The position numbers and the translations under genes were made by a program. 64,000 bases of DNA. Source: Streptomyces sp. NBC_01244. GTDB lineage: Bacteria > Actinomycetota > Actinomycetes > Streptomycetales > Streptomycetaceae. The notes below the pieces were generated by a model, which did no database searches, was not told the DNA's origin, and saw nothing but the letters and a program-made list of their open reading frames with translations. The stretch spans positions 5,642,001 through 5,706,000 of the forward strand of contig NZ_CP108488.1 of assembly GCF_035987325.1 (NCBI RefSeq), written 5' to 3'. Positions 18,758 through 28,558 of the stretch are shown here, in pieces. The first letter of the stretch is position 1. The number at the start of each line of letters is the position of its first letter.

Positions 18758-20781
18758 GCACCCCGACCCTCGCCGTACTGGTCCCCCTCCTGCCCTTCCT
18801 GGGCGCGCTGGCGGGCCTGCTCCTCGGCCGCACCGCCCCCGGCTTCGTCAAGCCGCTCGCCGTCCTGCCGACGCTGGCCGCCGCCGTCCTCGCGGTCCTG
18901 GTCGCCTTCCGCCAGGCCGGCGGCAAGGCGATCGACACGGCCACCGAGCTGACCCCGACCGGCTCGGTACCCATCGAGCTCTCGCTCCACCTCGACGGCT
19001 TCGCCGTCATGGTGGCCGTCCTCGTGGGCGTCGTCGCCACCTGCGTGCAGATCTACTCGACGGCGTACCTGCGCGAGGACCCGCGCTACCCGTCCTACGC
19101 GGCCCTGGTCTCACTGTTCACCTCCGCCATGCTGCTCGTCGTCTACTCCGGCGACCTGATGGTGCTGCTGGTCGGCTGGGAGATCATGGGCATCTGCTCG
19201 TACTTCCTGGTCGGCCACTACTGGGAGACCGAGGCGGCCCGCTCCGCCTCCCTGAAGGCCTTCCTCGTCACCAAGCTGGGCGACGTCCCCTTCCTCATCG
19301 GCCTGTTCGCGCTCGCCACCGACGCCGGGTCCTTCCGGATCACGAAGATCCTGGGCACCGTCGCCGCGGGCGGGCTCGACCACCCGACGCTCATCGCGCT
19401 GCTCCTGCTCGCCGGAGTCGCGGGCAAGTCCGCGCAGTTCCCGCTGCACACCTGGCTTCCGGACGCCATGGCGGGCCCCACCCCGGTCTCCGCACTGATC
19501 CACGCCGCGACGATGGTCGCCGCCGGTGTCTACTTCGTGGCGCGCCTCCTCCCCGTCTTCGCGGCTTCCCGGGCCGCGCTGGTGGTCCTGGCCGTCATGG
19601 CGGCCGTCACGATGGTCGGCTCCGCCCTCGCCGCCCTCGCCCAGGACGACATCAAGCGGGTGCTGGCCTACTCCACGATCGGCCAGCTCGGCTACATGAC
19701 CGGGGCCCTGGCCGTCGGCGACCGCGCGGCCGCCGTCTTCCACCTCCTGTCCCACGGCGCCTTCAAGGCGCTCCTGTTCCTCGGCGCCGGCGTGATCATC
19801 CACGCCGCGGGGACGAACTCCCTCGCCGCCATGTCCCGCATGGACGGACTGGCCAAGCGCATCCCCGACGCCTTCTGGACGATGACGATCGCGCTGCTCG
19901 CGCTCGCCGCCTTCCCGCCCTTCGCCGGCTTCTTCTCCAAGGAAGCCGTCCTCGTCGCCGCCGAGCACACCGCCGGCGGCCACTCGGAGTTCGCCCCGAG
20001 CGCGGCCGGCTGGGTGGTCCTCGTCGCCGGCGTGCTGACCGCCCTGCTCACCGCCGCCTACGCCACAAGGCTGTGGCTGATGGCCTTCCGCGGCCGGGGC
20101 GCAGCCGCCCCCGACCACGGCAAGGAGCCCGTCGCCATGACCGGCGTGCTGTGGCTGCTGGCCGTCCCGTCCGTCGGCTTCGGCCTGCTGGCCGGGCCCC
20201 TGTCCGACTTCTTCGACGGCCGTGAGCTCACCCCGTCGCTGACGACCTCGGTCCTCGGCACCGGCGCCGCCGCCGTCGGCGCGGTGCTCACCTACGCCCT
20301 GTGGCAGCGCGCCCAGGCCCAGGCCGCCCTCGCCCCGGCCGGAGCCGGCGCCGCCAAGGTGCCCGCCACCACCGCGGTGCCCGCGTCCGTCATCGCCGCC
20401 GAGTCCGCTGCCGAGAGCCCCGAGGTCGGCGAGGTCACCCACGACCACCCGGTCGTCTCCACCGCCCCCGCCGCCGACCCCGGCCGCGCGCTCCTCGGGC
20501 CACTGCACCGGCACGCCGCCGTCGGCTTCCACCTCGACGCCGTCTACGACCGCCTGTTCGTCCGCCCCGTCCGAGCCGCCGCAGCCCTCGTACGCTTCCT
20601 CGACCGCGAGGTCGTGGACTCGTACGTCCGGGGCGCTGGCCTCGGCCCCCGGCTGCTCGGCGGCCTCGTACGCCGCGCCCAGACCGGCAACGTGCAGAGC
20701 TACCTGAGTGCCCTGCTCGCCGGCGCCGTGGTCCTGGCGATCGCCACCGCCGTCCTCGCCAACGTCAACGCCGGATCGTGA
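18754..20781 (+). CDS. nuoL: NADH-quinone oxidoreductase subunit L
   Basis: A 675-residue antiporter-like subunit, GTG start overlapping nuoK (GTGA). Typical motifs include [18 protein letters not shown] (essential Glu), [37 protein letters not shown] (Lys and His residues) and [12 protein letters not shown]. The C-terminal part supplies the long lateral helix, reached through a non-conserved Ala-rich linker at about residues 525-575. NuoL is the distal proton pump of the membrane arm. Confidence 0.95.
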   Translation: MSTPTLAVLVPLLPFLGALAGLLLGRTAPGFVKPLAVLPTLAAAVLAVLVAFRQAGGKAIDTATELTPTGSVPIELSLHLDGFAVMVAVLVGVVATCVQIYSTAYLREDPRYPSYAALVSLFTSAMLLVVYSGDLMVLLVGWEIMGICSYFLVGHYWETEAARSASLKAFLVTKLGDVPFLIGLFALATDAGSFRITKILGTVAAGGLDHPTLIALLLLAGVAGKSAQFPLHTWLPDAMAGPTPVSALIHAATMVAAGVYFVARLLPVFAASRAALVVLAVMAAVTMVGSALAALAQDDIKRVLAYSTIGQLGYMTGALAVGDRAAAVFHLLSHGAFKALLFLGAGVIIHAAGTNSLAAMSRMDGLAKRIPDAFWTMTIALLALAAFPPFAGFFSKEAVLVAAEHTAGGHSEFAPSAAGWVVLVAGVLTALLTAAYATRLWLMAFRGRGAAAPDHGKEPVAMTGVLWLLAVPSVGFGLLAGPLSDFFDGRELTPSLTTSVLGTGAAAVGAVLTYALWQRAQAQAALAPAGAGAAKVPATTAVPASVIAAESAAESPEVGEVTHDHPVVSTAPAADPGRALLGPLHRHAAVGFHLDAVYDRLFVRPVRAAAALVRFLDREVVDSYVRGAGLGPRLLGGLVRRAQTGNVQSYLSALLAGAVVLAIATAVLANVNAGS

Positions 20782-22388
20782 GCCGTGAGTCAGCCGTGAT
20801 TGATATCAGCCCGTCCGTGATGCAGTTCCTTCTGGCGTTCGTCGTGGCCGGCCCGCTCGTCGGCGCCGTCGCCGCCCTCCTGCCGGCCCCGCCCGGACTG
20901 AAGGGCAAGAGCTCCGAACAGGCCGTACTGCGCCACGGCGTGACCGTGACCGGTGCCATCCTCGCCGCGGCGATCGTCCTCGCCGTGGGCTTCGACCACG
21001 ACGCCCCGTCCCGCTTCCAGGCGACGACGGACATCAGCTGGATCCAGGCGCTGAACGTCCGGATCCACCTCGGCATCGACGGCATCTCGCTCCCCCTCCT
21101 CCTGATGACCGCGCTGCTGTTCTTCCTCTGCGCGCTCTACAGCTACTTCAAGCTCCCCGCGGGCCCTTCCGCGAAGGCCTTCGTCGCCTTGCTCCTGGTC
21201 CTGGAGTCCGGCACCCTCGCCACCTTCGCCGTCCTCGACCTGCTGCTGTTCTTCCTCGCCTTCGAGATGGTCCTCATCCCGATGTACTTCCTCATCGCCC
21301 GCTGGGGCGGTGCTCAGCGGCAGGCCGCCGCCTGGAAGTTCATCCTCTACACCCTCCTCGGCTCCGTCGTCATGCTGCTCGGTCTGCTGCTGATCGGCCT
21401 GAACAGCGGCACTTTCGACATGGTGGCACTCGCCTCTGACAACGGCCGCGAACTGTCCCACACCACCCAGGTCCTGGCCGTTCTCGCCATCGGCATCGGC
21501 CTCGCCGTGAAGACCCCGATGTGGCCGCTGCACAGCTGGCTGCCGGACGCCCACACGGCCGCCCCCACTGTCGGTTCCGTGCTCCTCGCGGGCGTCCTGC
21601 TGAAGATGGGCACCTACGGGTTCGTCCGGATCCTGCTGCCCGCCACCCCCGACGGCATGGCCACCTTCGCCCCGTACCTGGGCGCCTTCGCCGCCGTGGG
21701 CATCGTCTACGGGTCCCTGGCCTGCCTCGCGCTCGCCCGCAAGGGCAACAAGGGCGACCTCAAGCGCCTCATCGCGTACTCCTCCGTCGGTCACATGGGC
21801 TTCGTCCTGCTCGGGATCGCGTCCATGACCCCCACCGGTGTCAACGGCGCGCTGTTCGCCAACGTCGCGCACGGCCTGATCACCGGCCTCCTCTTCTTCC
21901 TCGTCGGCGCGCTCAAGGACCGTTACGGCACGGCCGATCTCGACACCCTCGCCGGAGCCACCGGAGCGGCCCTCTACGGCCGCGCCCCCCGCTTCGGCGC
22001 CCTCCTCGCCTTCGCCGCCATCGCCTCGCTCGGCCTCCCCGGCCTGGCCGGCTTCTGGGGCGAGATGCTGGCCCTCTTCGGCGCGTTCGACCCGGCCGAG
22101 GGCCTGTCCCGGCCCGCGTTCCTCACGTACATGTCCATCGGCGCGTTCGGCACCCTGCTCACCGCCGCCTATCTTCTGATCGTCGTACGGCGGGTGTGCA
22201 TGGGCGACCCGAAGGCGGCGCGCGAGAGCGCCGCCGCCCCCGTGGTCCTCGCGGACATCCAGCGCTACGAGTACGCCGCCTGGACCCCGCTCGTCGCCCT
22301 CACCCTCCTCGCCGGCCTGTGGCCCGCGGTCCTCCTCGGCCTCACCGACCCGGCCGTCCAGAAGCTCCTCGCGGGAGGGAACTCATGA
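20778..22388 (+). CDS. nuoM: NADH-quinone oxidoreductase subunit M
   Basis: A 536-residue antiporter-like subunit. The chosen start is the GTG at 20778, which overlaps the nuoL stop like the other junctions; GTG 20796 and ATG 20820 are alternatives. It shows FLAFEMVLIPMYFLIARWGG (essential Glu), KTPMWPLHSWLPDAHTAAPTVGSVLLAGVLLKMGTYG and LIAYSSVGHMGFVLLG, all diagnostic for NuoM. It is the middle proton pump and ends in an ATGA overlap with nuoN. Confidence 0.94.
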   Translation: MSRESAVIDISPSVMQFLLAFVVAGPLVGAVAALLPAPPGLKGKSSEQAVLRHGVTVTGAILAAAIVLAVGFDHDAPSRFQATTDISWIQALNVRIHLGIDGISLPLLLMTALLFFLCALYSYFKLPAGPSAKAFVALLLVLESGTLATFAVLDLLLFFLAFEMVLIPMYFLIARWGGAQRQAAAWKFILYTLLGSVVMLLGLLLIGLNSGTFDMVALASDNGRELSHTTQVLAVLAIGIGLAVKTPMWPLHSWLPDAHTAAPTVGSVLLAGVLLKMGTYGFVRILLPATPDGMATFAPYLGAFAAVGIVYGSLACLALARKGNKGDLKRLIAYSSVGHMGFVLLGIASMTPTGVNGALFANVAHGLITGLLFFLVGALKDRYGTADLDTLAGATGAALYGRAPRFGALLAFAAIASLGLPGLAGFWGEMLALFGAFDPAEGLSRPAFLTYMSIGAFGTLLTAAYLLIVVRRVCMGDPKAARESAAAPVVLADIQRYEYAAWTPLVALTLLAGLWPAVLLGLTDPAVQKLLAGGNS

Positions 22389-23977
22389 CGGTCCTTCGCC
22401 CCACCAGCAGCACCATCGGCACCGCCATCGCCGCCGCCGACGGCCCCAGCATGGTCCAGTCCGTCGACTGGCTCGCCATCGCGCCGGTCGTCATCACCGC
22501 CGCCGTCGGCCTCCTCGTCCTGGTCGCCGACCTCTTCCTGCCGGAGCACCGCAAGCCGCTGCTCGGCTGGATCTCCGTCGCCGGACTGGCCGCCGCGACC
22601 GCCACCCTGCTGCCGCTGCGCGCCGGCGACCGCACCACCTTCTGCCTCACCGGACCCGGTACGGCGGACCCGGGCGCGTGCAGCTACGCCGCCGACCACT
22701 TCGCGCTCGTCGTCCAGTTCCTCGTACTCGGCGGCGCGCTGGTCACCGCCCTGCTGTCGGTCACGGCCGTCCGCGAGGCGCGCATGCCGGCCGGCGAGTA
22801 CTGGTTCCTGCTGCTCTCCTCCGCCGCCGGCGCGGCCCTGCTGCCGGCCTCCCGCGACCTCGCCACCCTGATCGTCGCCCTCGAAGTCGCCTCGCTGCCC
22901 GCCTTCGCCCTCGTCGGCATGCGGCGCGGCGACCGGCTCTCCTCCGAGGCCGCCCTCAAGTTCTTCCTGTCCTCGGTCACCGCCACCGCCGTGTCCCTGA
23001 TGGGCGTCAGCTTCGTCTACGCCGCCACCGGCTCCCTGCACCTCACCCAGGTCGCCGACCGGCTCGGGAACGTCCCCGGGCAGCTCGACACCCTCGCCAT
23101 GGCCGGCGTCGCGCTCACCCTGGTCGGCTTCGCCTTCAAGACGGCAGCCGTCCCCTTCCACTTCTGGGTCCCGGACACCTACGTCGGCGCCCCGCTGCCC
23201 GTCGCCGGATACCTGTCGGTCATCGGCAAGGCCGTCGGCTTCACCGGCCTCATCCTCGTCACCGTGATCGCCTTCCCGGCGTACTCCGACGTCTGGGGCC
23301 CGGCCCTCGCCGTCCTCGCCGCGCTCACCATGACCCTCGGCAACGCGGCGGCCCTGCGCCAGTCCGCCGACCGTCCGGGCGGCGCCGTACGGCTGCTCGC
23401 CTGGTCCTCCGTGGGCCAGGCCGGCTACCTGCTGGTCCCGATCGCGGCCGCCGCCTACGCCGGCCGCGACCAGATCGGCTCCACCGTCGCCTACGCCCTC
23501 ATGTACGCCGCCGTGAACCTCGGCGCCTTCGCGGTGGCCGCCCTGGTGGCCCGTACGAAGCCCCTGCACCGTCTCCGCGACTACCGGGGCCTGTACGCCG
23601 AGAGCCCGCTCGCCGCCCTCGCGATGGCCTTCTTCCTGCTCTGCCTGGCCGGCCTGCCGCCGGGCATCATCGGGCTCTTCGCGAAGGTCACCGTCTTCCG
23701 CTCGGCGGTCGACGCGGGACTGGGCTGGCTCGCCGTGGTCATGGCCGTCAACGTCGTCATCGCGCTGTACTACTACCTGCGCTGGACGGCCCTGCTCTTC
23801 CGGGCCCCCGACGCGGACGCGGCCCACGAGGGTGCCCGGGAGGGCGCGCAGCCCCGTACGAGGACCCCCTGGCCGGTCACGGCGGCCATCGTGCTCACCG
23901 CCGCCACCGCCCTGGTCCTCTCGGGCGCCCCGCAGCTCGTCCTGCGCTTCGCCACGGGCAGCCTCTTCCCGCTGTAG
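22385..23977 (+). CDS. nuoN: NADH-quinone oxidoreductase subunit N
   Basis: A 530-residue antiporter-like subunit whose ATG overlaps the nuoM stop. Diagnostic segments are [60 protein letters not shown] and [15 protein letters not shown]. It closes the operon, so the order is A, B, C, H, I, J, K, L, M, N; subunits D, E, F and G are absent. The complete membrane arm argues that the complex pumps protons. Confidence 0.95.
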   Translation: MTVLRPTSSTIGTAIAAADGPSMVQSVDWLAIAPVVITAAVGLLVLVADLFLPEHRKPLLGWISVAGLAAATATLLPLRAGDRTTFCLTGPGTADPGACSYAADHFALVVQFLVLGGALVTALLSVTAVREARMPAGEYWFLLLSSAAGAALLPASRDLATLIVALEVASLPAFALVGMRRGDRLSSEAALKFFLSSVTATAVSLMGVSFVYAATGSLHLTQVADRLGNVPGQLDTLAMAGVALTLVGFAFKTAAVPFHFWVPDTYVGAPLPVAGYLSVIGKAVGFTGLILVTVIAFPAYSDVWGPALAVLAALTMTLGNAAALRQSADRPGGAVRLLAWSSVGQAGYLLVPIAAAAYAGRDQIGSTVAYALMYAAVNLGAFAVAALVARTKPLHRLRDYRGLYAESPLAALAMAFFLLCLAGLPPGIIGLFAKVTVFRSAVDAGLGWLAVVMAVNVVIALYYYLRWTALLFRAPDADAAHEGAREGAQPRTRTPWPVTAAIVLTAATALVLSGAPQLVLRFATGSLFPL

Positions 23978-24266
23978 AGCCGCGCCGGGAGTGCCGCCGG
24001 GGCCCTGCCGGAGCCCCTTCAGAGCCCTTCCCGGGCCCTGTCAGGGCCGTGGCCCGCCCCGCGCCCGTAACCCGTACGGCCTAACCTCCATCGCGCCCGC
24101 CGCGGCCCCGCCCCCCGGTCCACCGGGGCGGCGGGGACAGGCGCGCCCGGGGAACCTGCCGCGCTCACCTCGCGTTGACCAGGAAGGAAGGGTCCACTGG
24201 ACCGTAGGCCCTCCGATCCCCAGATCCTGGACGGGTCCCCCTGCCGCACCACTTGGAGGGCGCACC

Positions 24267-25130
24267 GTGCACCGCCGGCACAACGGGCTGAAGACCGCCG
24301 TACTCCTCGGTGGTCTGTCGGCCCTCATCATCCTCATCGGAAGCTTCTTCGGCCGGGGCGGCCTGATCGTCGCGGTCTTCGTGGCCCTCGGCACCAACGC
24401 GTACGCCTACTGGAACAGCGACAAGCTGGCTCTCCGCGCGATGCGGGCCCGCCCCGTCAGCGAGTTCGAGGCACCCGAGCTCTACCGCATGGTGCGTGAG
24501 CTCTCCACGTCCGCGCGCCAGCCCATGCCCCGCCTCTACATCTCCCCGACGGAGGCGCCCAACGCCTTCGCCACCGGCCGCAACCCGCGCAACGCCGCGG
24601 TCTGCTGCACCGAGGGCATCCTGCGGATCCTCGACGAGCGCGAGCTGCGCGGGGTCATCGGCCACGAGCTCAGCCACGTCTACAACCGCGACATCCTGAT
24701 CTCGTCGGTCGCGGGCGCCCTCGCCTCCGTGATCATGTTCCTGGTCAACTTCGCCTGGCTGATCCCCATCGGCCGCTCCAACGACGACGAGGGCCCGGGG
24801 CTCTTCGGCATGCTGCTGATCATGATCCTCGGCCCGCTGGCGGCCTCCGTGATCCAGCTCGCCATCAGCCGCTCGCGCGAGTACGAGGCGGACGCCTCCG
24901 GGGCCCAGCTCACCGGAGACCCGCTCGCCCTCGCCAGCGCCCTGCGCAAGCTGGACGCCGGCACCAAGCAGCTCCCGCTGCCGGCCGAGCCGCGACTGGA
25001 GACCGCGAGCCACATGATGATCGCCAATCCCTTCCGTCCCGGTGAGGGATTGTCCAGAATGTTTTCCACGCACCCCCCGATGGCCGAGCGCATCGCCCGG
25101 CTCGAACAGATGGCAGGCCGCAGTCAGTGA
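24267..25130 (+). CDS. htpX: HtpX family membrane zinc metalloprotease
   Basis: A 287-residue M48 protease starting at a GTG with GGAGGG 6 nt upstream. Two N-terminal membrane helices ([37 protein letters not shown]) are followed by the zinc site His133-Glu134-x-x-His137 in [14 protein letters not shown] and the third ligand in [10 protein letters not shown]; another hydrophobic pair follows the HExxH. HtpX degrades damaged membrane proteins with the active site on the cytoplasmic face. The next gene starts inside its stop codon. The 289-bp gap after nuoN has no gene. Confidence 0.95.
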   Translation: MHRRHNGLKTAVLLGGLSALIILIGSFFGRGGLIVAVFVALGTNAYAYWNSDKLALRAMRARPVSEFEAPELYRMVRELSTSARQPMPRLYISPTEAPNAFATGRNPRNAAVCCTEGILRILDERELRGVIGHELSHVYNRDILISSVAGALASVIMFLVNFAWLIPIGRSNDDEGPGLFGMLLIMILGPLAASVIQLAISRSREYEADASGAQLTGDPLALASALRKLDAGTKQLPLPAEPRLETASHMMIANPFRPGEGLSRMFSTHPPMAERIARLEQMAGRSQ

Positions 25131-25519
25131 AGACCATCCTGAATCTCATTTGGCTCGTCCTCAGCGGAGTCTGGCTCTTCCTGGGCTACTGCCTGGCGGG
25201 TGTGATCCTCTGCATCACCATCATCGGAATCCCCTTCGGCATAGCCTCGTTCCGCATCGCGGTGTACGCCCTGTGGCCCTTCGGGTACACCGCCGTCGAG
25301 CGGCGTGACGCGGGCGCCGCGTCCTGCGTCGGGAACGTGCTGTGGCTGGTCCTCGCGGGCTGGTGGCTGGCCCTCGGCCACATCGCCACGGGCATCGCGC
25401 TGTGCCTCACGATCATCGGCATCCCGTTCGGCATCGCAAACTTCAAGATGGTCCCGCTCTCCCTGCTCCCGCTGGGCCGCGAGATCGTCCCCACGGACGC
25501 CCCGTTCGCCTCGCGCTGA
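25127..25519 (+). CDS. YccF (DUF307) family small membrane protein
   Basis: A 130-residue protein of two tandem repeats. Each repeat holds a hydrophobic helix pair with [16 protein letters not shown] or [16 protein letters not shown] followed by [14 protein letters not shown] or [14 protein letters not shown]. This internal duplication is the YccF signature. The GTG start overlaps the htpX stop (GTGA), so the two are translationally coupled and may act together on the membrane. No biochemical function is established for the family, to my knowledge. Confidence 0.9.
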   Translation: MKTILNLIWLVLSGVWLFLGYCLAGVILCITIIGIPFGIASFRIAVYALWPFGYTAVERRDAGAASCVGNVLWLVLAGWWLALGHIATGIALCLTIIGIPFGIANFKMVPLSLLPLGREIVPTDAPFASR

Positions 25520-25620
25520 GCCGCGCCGGGCCCGGAGCCGGTTCATCCACTCGTATTACAGTTCCGGGTTGCGGAGAGTGACGCGGACGAGCGGCACGCA
25601 CGACGGGCAGGGAAGAACCG

Positions 25621-26673
25621 ATGTCGACTGAGCCCTCTGAGCCCTCTGAGCCGTTTGAGCCTTCCGAGTTCTCCGAGCACCCCGAGCTCCCCGTGCCCTC
25701 CGAGCTCCCCACGACCCTCTCGGTGGTCGTGCCGATGTACAACGAGGAGGACGCGCTGCCGGCCCTGGTCGGCAGGCTGCGCCCGGCGCTCGACGCCATG
25801 GCCGTCCGCTACGAGGTCGTCGCCGTCGACGACGGCAGCAAGGACCGCACCGCGGAACTGCTCACCGAGTTCCAGACCAAATGGCCCGAGCTGCGGGTCG
25901 TGCGGCTGCGCGGGAACTCCGGCCACCAGGCCGCCCTGACCGCGGGCCTGCACAGTGCCTCGGGCGCGTACGTGGCCAGCATCGACGCGGACCTCCAGGA
26001 CCCGCCGGAGAAGATCCCGGAGATGCTCGACCTGGCCCGCGCGGACGGTCTCGACATCGTCTACGGGGTCCGGGCCGACCGGAGCACCGACACGGGGTTC
26101 AAGCGGCACACGGCCGGTGCCTACTACTGGCTGATGCGCCGCCTGGTCGGCAAGCAGGTGCCCGCGCAGGCGGGCGACTTCCGGCTGCTGAGCCGCGCGG
26201 CGGTCGACGCGGTCAAGGCCATGCCCGACCAGCACCAGGTGTACCGCCTGCTCGTGCCCTGGCTCGGATTCCCCAGCGGCCAGGTCACCTACCAGCGCGA
26301 GGAGCGGGTGGCGGGCGAGACCAAGTACCCGCTGAGCAAGATGCTCCGGCTCGGCGTCGACAGCGTCATCAACTTCTCCGCCGCTCCGCTGCGCCTCGCG
26401 ACCTGGCTGGGCGTGGCCAGCTTCTTCGGCTGCCTGCTGATGGTGGGCGCCACCCTGGCGATCTACCTGAAGGGCGAGACCGTCCCCGGCTGGACCTCGC
26501 TGTTCATCGTGATGCTGTTCCTCGGCGGGGTGCAGCTGATCTGCGTCGGCCTGCTCGGCGAGTACATCGGCCGCATCTACACGGCGGTGCAGCGCCGGCC
26601 CACCTTCTTCGTCGGATACGACTCGCACGCCGCCGCCGCGGCGGCGCCGGACACGGAACGCCAAGCGGACTGA
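25621..26673 (+). CDS. GT2 glycosyltransferase with C-terminal membrane helices
   Basis: A 350-residue enzyme. Residues 1-30 are a Ser/Glu/Pro-rich repeat tail (SEPSEPFEPSEFSE). The GT-A catalytic domain then begins with TTLSVVVPMYNEEDALPALV; the nucleotide-sugar motif VVAVDDGSKDRTAELL, the DxD-like ASIDADLQDPPE and GDFRLLSRAAVDAV follow. Two C-terminal membrane helices and GLLGEYIGRIYTAVQRRP match polyisoprenyl-phosphate glycosyltransferases of the DPM1/GtrB class. It probably loads a sugar onto polyprenyl phosphate at the inner face of the membrane for wall or protein glycosylation. Start ATG with GGGAAG upstream. Confidence 0.93.
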   Translation: MSTEPSEPSEPFEPSEFSEHPELPVPSELPTTLSVVVPMYNEEDALPALVGRLRPALDAMAVRYEVVAVDDGSKDRTAELLTEFQTKWPELRVVRLRGNSGHQAALTAGLHSASGAYVASIDADLQDPPEKIPEMLDLARADGLDIVYGVRADRSTDTGFKRHTAGAYYWLMRRLVGKQVPAQAGDFRLLSRAAVDAVKAMPDQHQVYRLLVPWLGFPSGQVTYQREERVAGETKYPLSKMLRLGVDSVINFSAAPLRLATWLGVASFFGCLLMVGATLAIYLKGETVPGWTSLFIVMLFLGGVQLICVGLLGEYIGRIYTAVQRRPTFFVGYDSHAAAAAAPDTERQAD

Positions 26674-26752
26674 GGAACCGTCCGCAAGCCGCTGGGATCC
26701 CCTGAAACCGCAGGTCAGGGCGATTGTCAGTGGGGGATGTCACTCTGTGTGC

Positions 26753-27297
26753 ATGAATGACATCGAGCAGTTGCTGAAGCAGGTAGCCGGTCGCGCGCAC
26801 AGCTCCCACCGGGGGCGGTGGGCGGCCACCGGCACTCCGGCCGCACCCCCTCCGGCACCCCTGGCCACCGTGGAGCTGCACCGGTCCGAGGCCGCCCTGG
26901 GCTTCGCCCTGCCGCTCCTCCTCGCGGCCCTCCACACCCGGGTCGCGGACGGCGGCTTCGGCTCCGGGTACGGCCTGCTGCCCCTGGAGCGCGCCGTCGC
27001 CGAGTACGCCGCGATGCGCGCTTCGGCCTGGCGCCGGCCCGAGGGCGTCCCTCCCATAGCCGACTTCGGCTGCGCCCTGCGCGCCTGCGTGACTGTCGCT
27101 CGGCAACCGCCCAAGTCTTGCTGTCCGAACCGAACTCGGGCGATCCCGACCTCGCCTGGTTCCTCGAATCGCCCACGCTCGCCGACTGGCTGCGCGGCTG
27201 GCTCGACGGCAGCGCCTGGTTCAGCGAGGAATCGGGCGCGGGGGAGGAGCGGGACCTGGAACTGACCCCCTGGGCAGGCTTCAGAGCCCGCGTGTGA
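26753..27297 (+). pseudogene. SUKH (SMI1/KNR4)-like gene with a one-base frameshift
   Basis: The N-terminal part reads from the ATG at 26753 (MNDIEQLLKQVAGRAHSSH) through the SUKH-like LGFALPLLLAALHTRVADGGFGSGYGLLPL and IADFGCALRACV. At about 27090 the sense passes to the -1 frame, continuing CRSATAQVLLSEPNSGDPDLAWFLESPTLADWLRGWLDG to TGA at 27297. A single missing base in GCGTGACTG would restore one 181-residue protein. SUKH proteins are often immunity proteins or cytosolic regulators. Either the gene is broken or the base was missed in sequencing. The last 17 nt overlap the end of the opposite permease gene. Confidence 0.7.
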
Positions 27298-28540
27298 GCC
27301 GCCGGCGCACGCCGTAGACCAGTGCGCCCAGCGCCAGCACCGAGGCCCCCGTGACCGCCGACGCGGCGGGCAGCGCGCAGGCCAGCACCACGCAGCCGGA
27401 CAGTCCCACCGCTGCCACGGCCCGGTCCTTGACACCTGAATCGAGAGTCCACGCGGAGGCGTTCGCGATCGCGTAATAGGCGAGCACGCCGAAGGAGGAG
27501 AAACCGATCGCGCCCCGCAGATCGGTGGTGGCCGCGAGCACCGCCACCACCGCGCCCACCGCCAGCTCGGCGTGGTGCGGCACCTGATGCCGGGGATGTA
27601 CGGCGGCCAGCGCGCGCGGCAGATGGCCGTCCCGGGCCATCGCCAGGGTGGTCCGCGACACCCCGAGCACGAGCGCCAGCAGCGAGCCCAGCGCCGCCAG
27701 GGCCGCGCCCACCCGGACGACGGGAGTCAGCCCGGGCCAGCCGGCCGCGCGCACGGCATCGGCCAGCGGAGCCGCCGACCGCCCCAGCCCGTCGGCGCCG
27801 AGCACCGACAGCGCCGCCACCGAGACCGCGGCGTAGACGAGCAGGGCGATCCCCAGAGCGAGGGGCACCGCCCGCGGGATCGTGCGCTCCGGGTCACGCA
27901 CCTCCTCGCCCAGGGTGGTGATCCGGGCGTAGCCCGCGAAGGCGAAGAACAGCAGCCCGGCGCCCTGGAGCAGCCCGGCGGCTGCCCAGTCCGCGCCGCC
28001 GAGACGGCCGGCGTCGGCCACGCCGGAGGACAGGCACGCCACGACGACCCCGGCCAGGACGGCCAGCACCACCGCCACGATCACCCGGGCGATCCGGGCG
28101 GACTTCTGCACCCCGCCGTAGCTCGCCGCGGTCAGGGCCACCACCGCGGCCACGGCCACCGCGTGCTGCTGCCCGGGCCATGCGTACGCCCCGACGGTGA
28201 GGGCCATCGCCGCGCAGGAGGCCGTCTTGCCGACGACGAAGCCCCAGCCGGCCAGATATCCCCAGAAGGGCCCGAGGCGTTCGCGCCCGTACACGTAGGT
28301 GCCGCCCGAGGAGGGATAGCGGGCGGCCAGCCGCGCCGAGGAGTGCGCGTTGCAATACGCCACCAGGGCCGCGAGCGCGAGCGCCGTGAGGAGCGCCCCG
28401 CCGGCCGCGCGCGCCGCCGGGGCCAGCGCGGCGAAGATCCCCGCGCCGATCATCGCGCCGAGCCCGACGACGACCGCGTCGAAGACGCCGAGGGTGCGCT
28501 TCATGTCGTTGTTCTTGCCGTTCACGGCGTTGGCGGTCAC
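27281..28540 (-). CDS. APC superfamily amino acid permease
   Basis: A 419-residue transporter with about 12 helices. The first helix GVFDAVVVGLGAMIGAGIFAALAPAA carries the GAMIGAGIF substrate-ion loop of the APC fold, and GYARITTLGEEVRDPERTIPRAV is the conserved cytoplasmic loop. It starts at a GTG at 28540; an ATG at 28504 directly before the first helix is also possible, and neither has a clear ribosome site. The gene follows the SulP gene by 18 nt, so the two form an operon. The substrate is unknown, probably an amino acid or amine. Confidence 0.88.
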   Translation of the reverse strand: MTANAVNGKNNDMKRTLGVFDAVVVGLGAMIGAGIFAALAPAARAAGGALLTALALAALVAYCNAHSSARLAARYPSSGGTYVYGRERLGPFWGYLAGWGFVVGKTASCAAMALTVGAYAWPGQQHAVAVAAVVALTAASYGGVQKSARIARVIVAVVLAVLAGVVVACLSSGVADAGRLGGADWAAAGLLQGAGLLFFAFAGYARITTLGEEVRDPERTIPRAVPLALGIALLVYAAVSVAALSVLGADGLGRSAAPLADAVRAAGWPGLTPVVRVGAALAALGSLLALVLGVSRTTLAMARDGHLPRALAAVHPRHQVPHHAELAVGAVVAVLAATTDLRGAIGFSSFGVLAYYAIANASAWTLDSGVKDRAVAAVGLSGCVVLACALPAASAVTGASVLALGALVYGVRRRLTRGL

Positions 28541-28558
28541 GGCCGGAGGGTATCCGGG

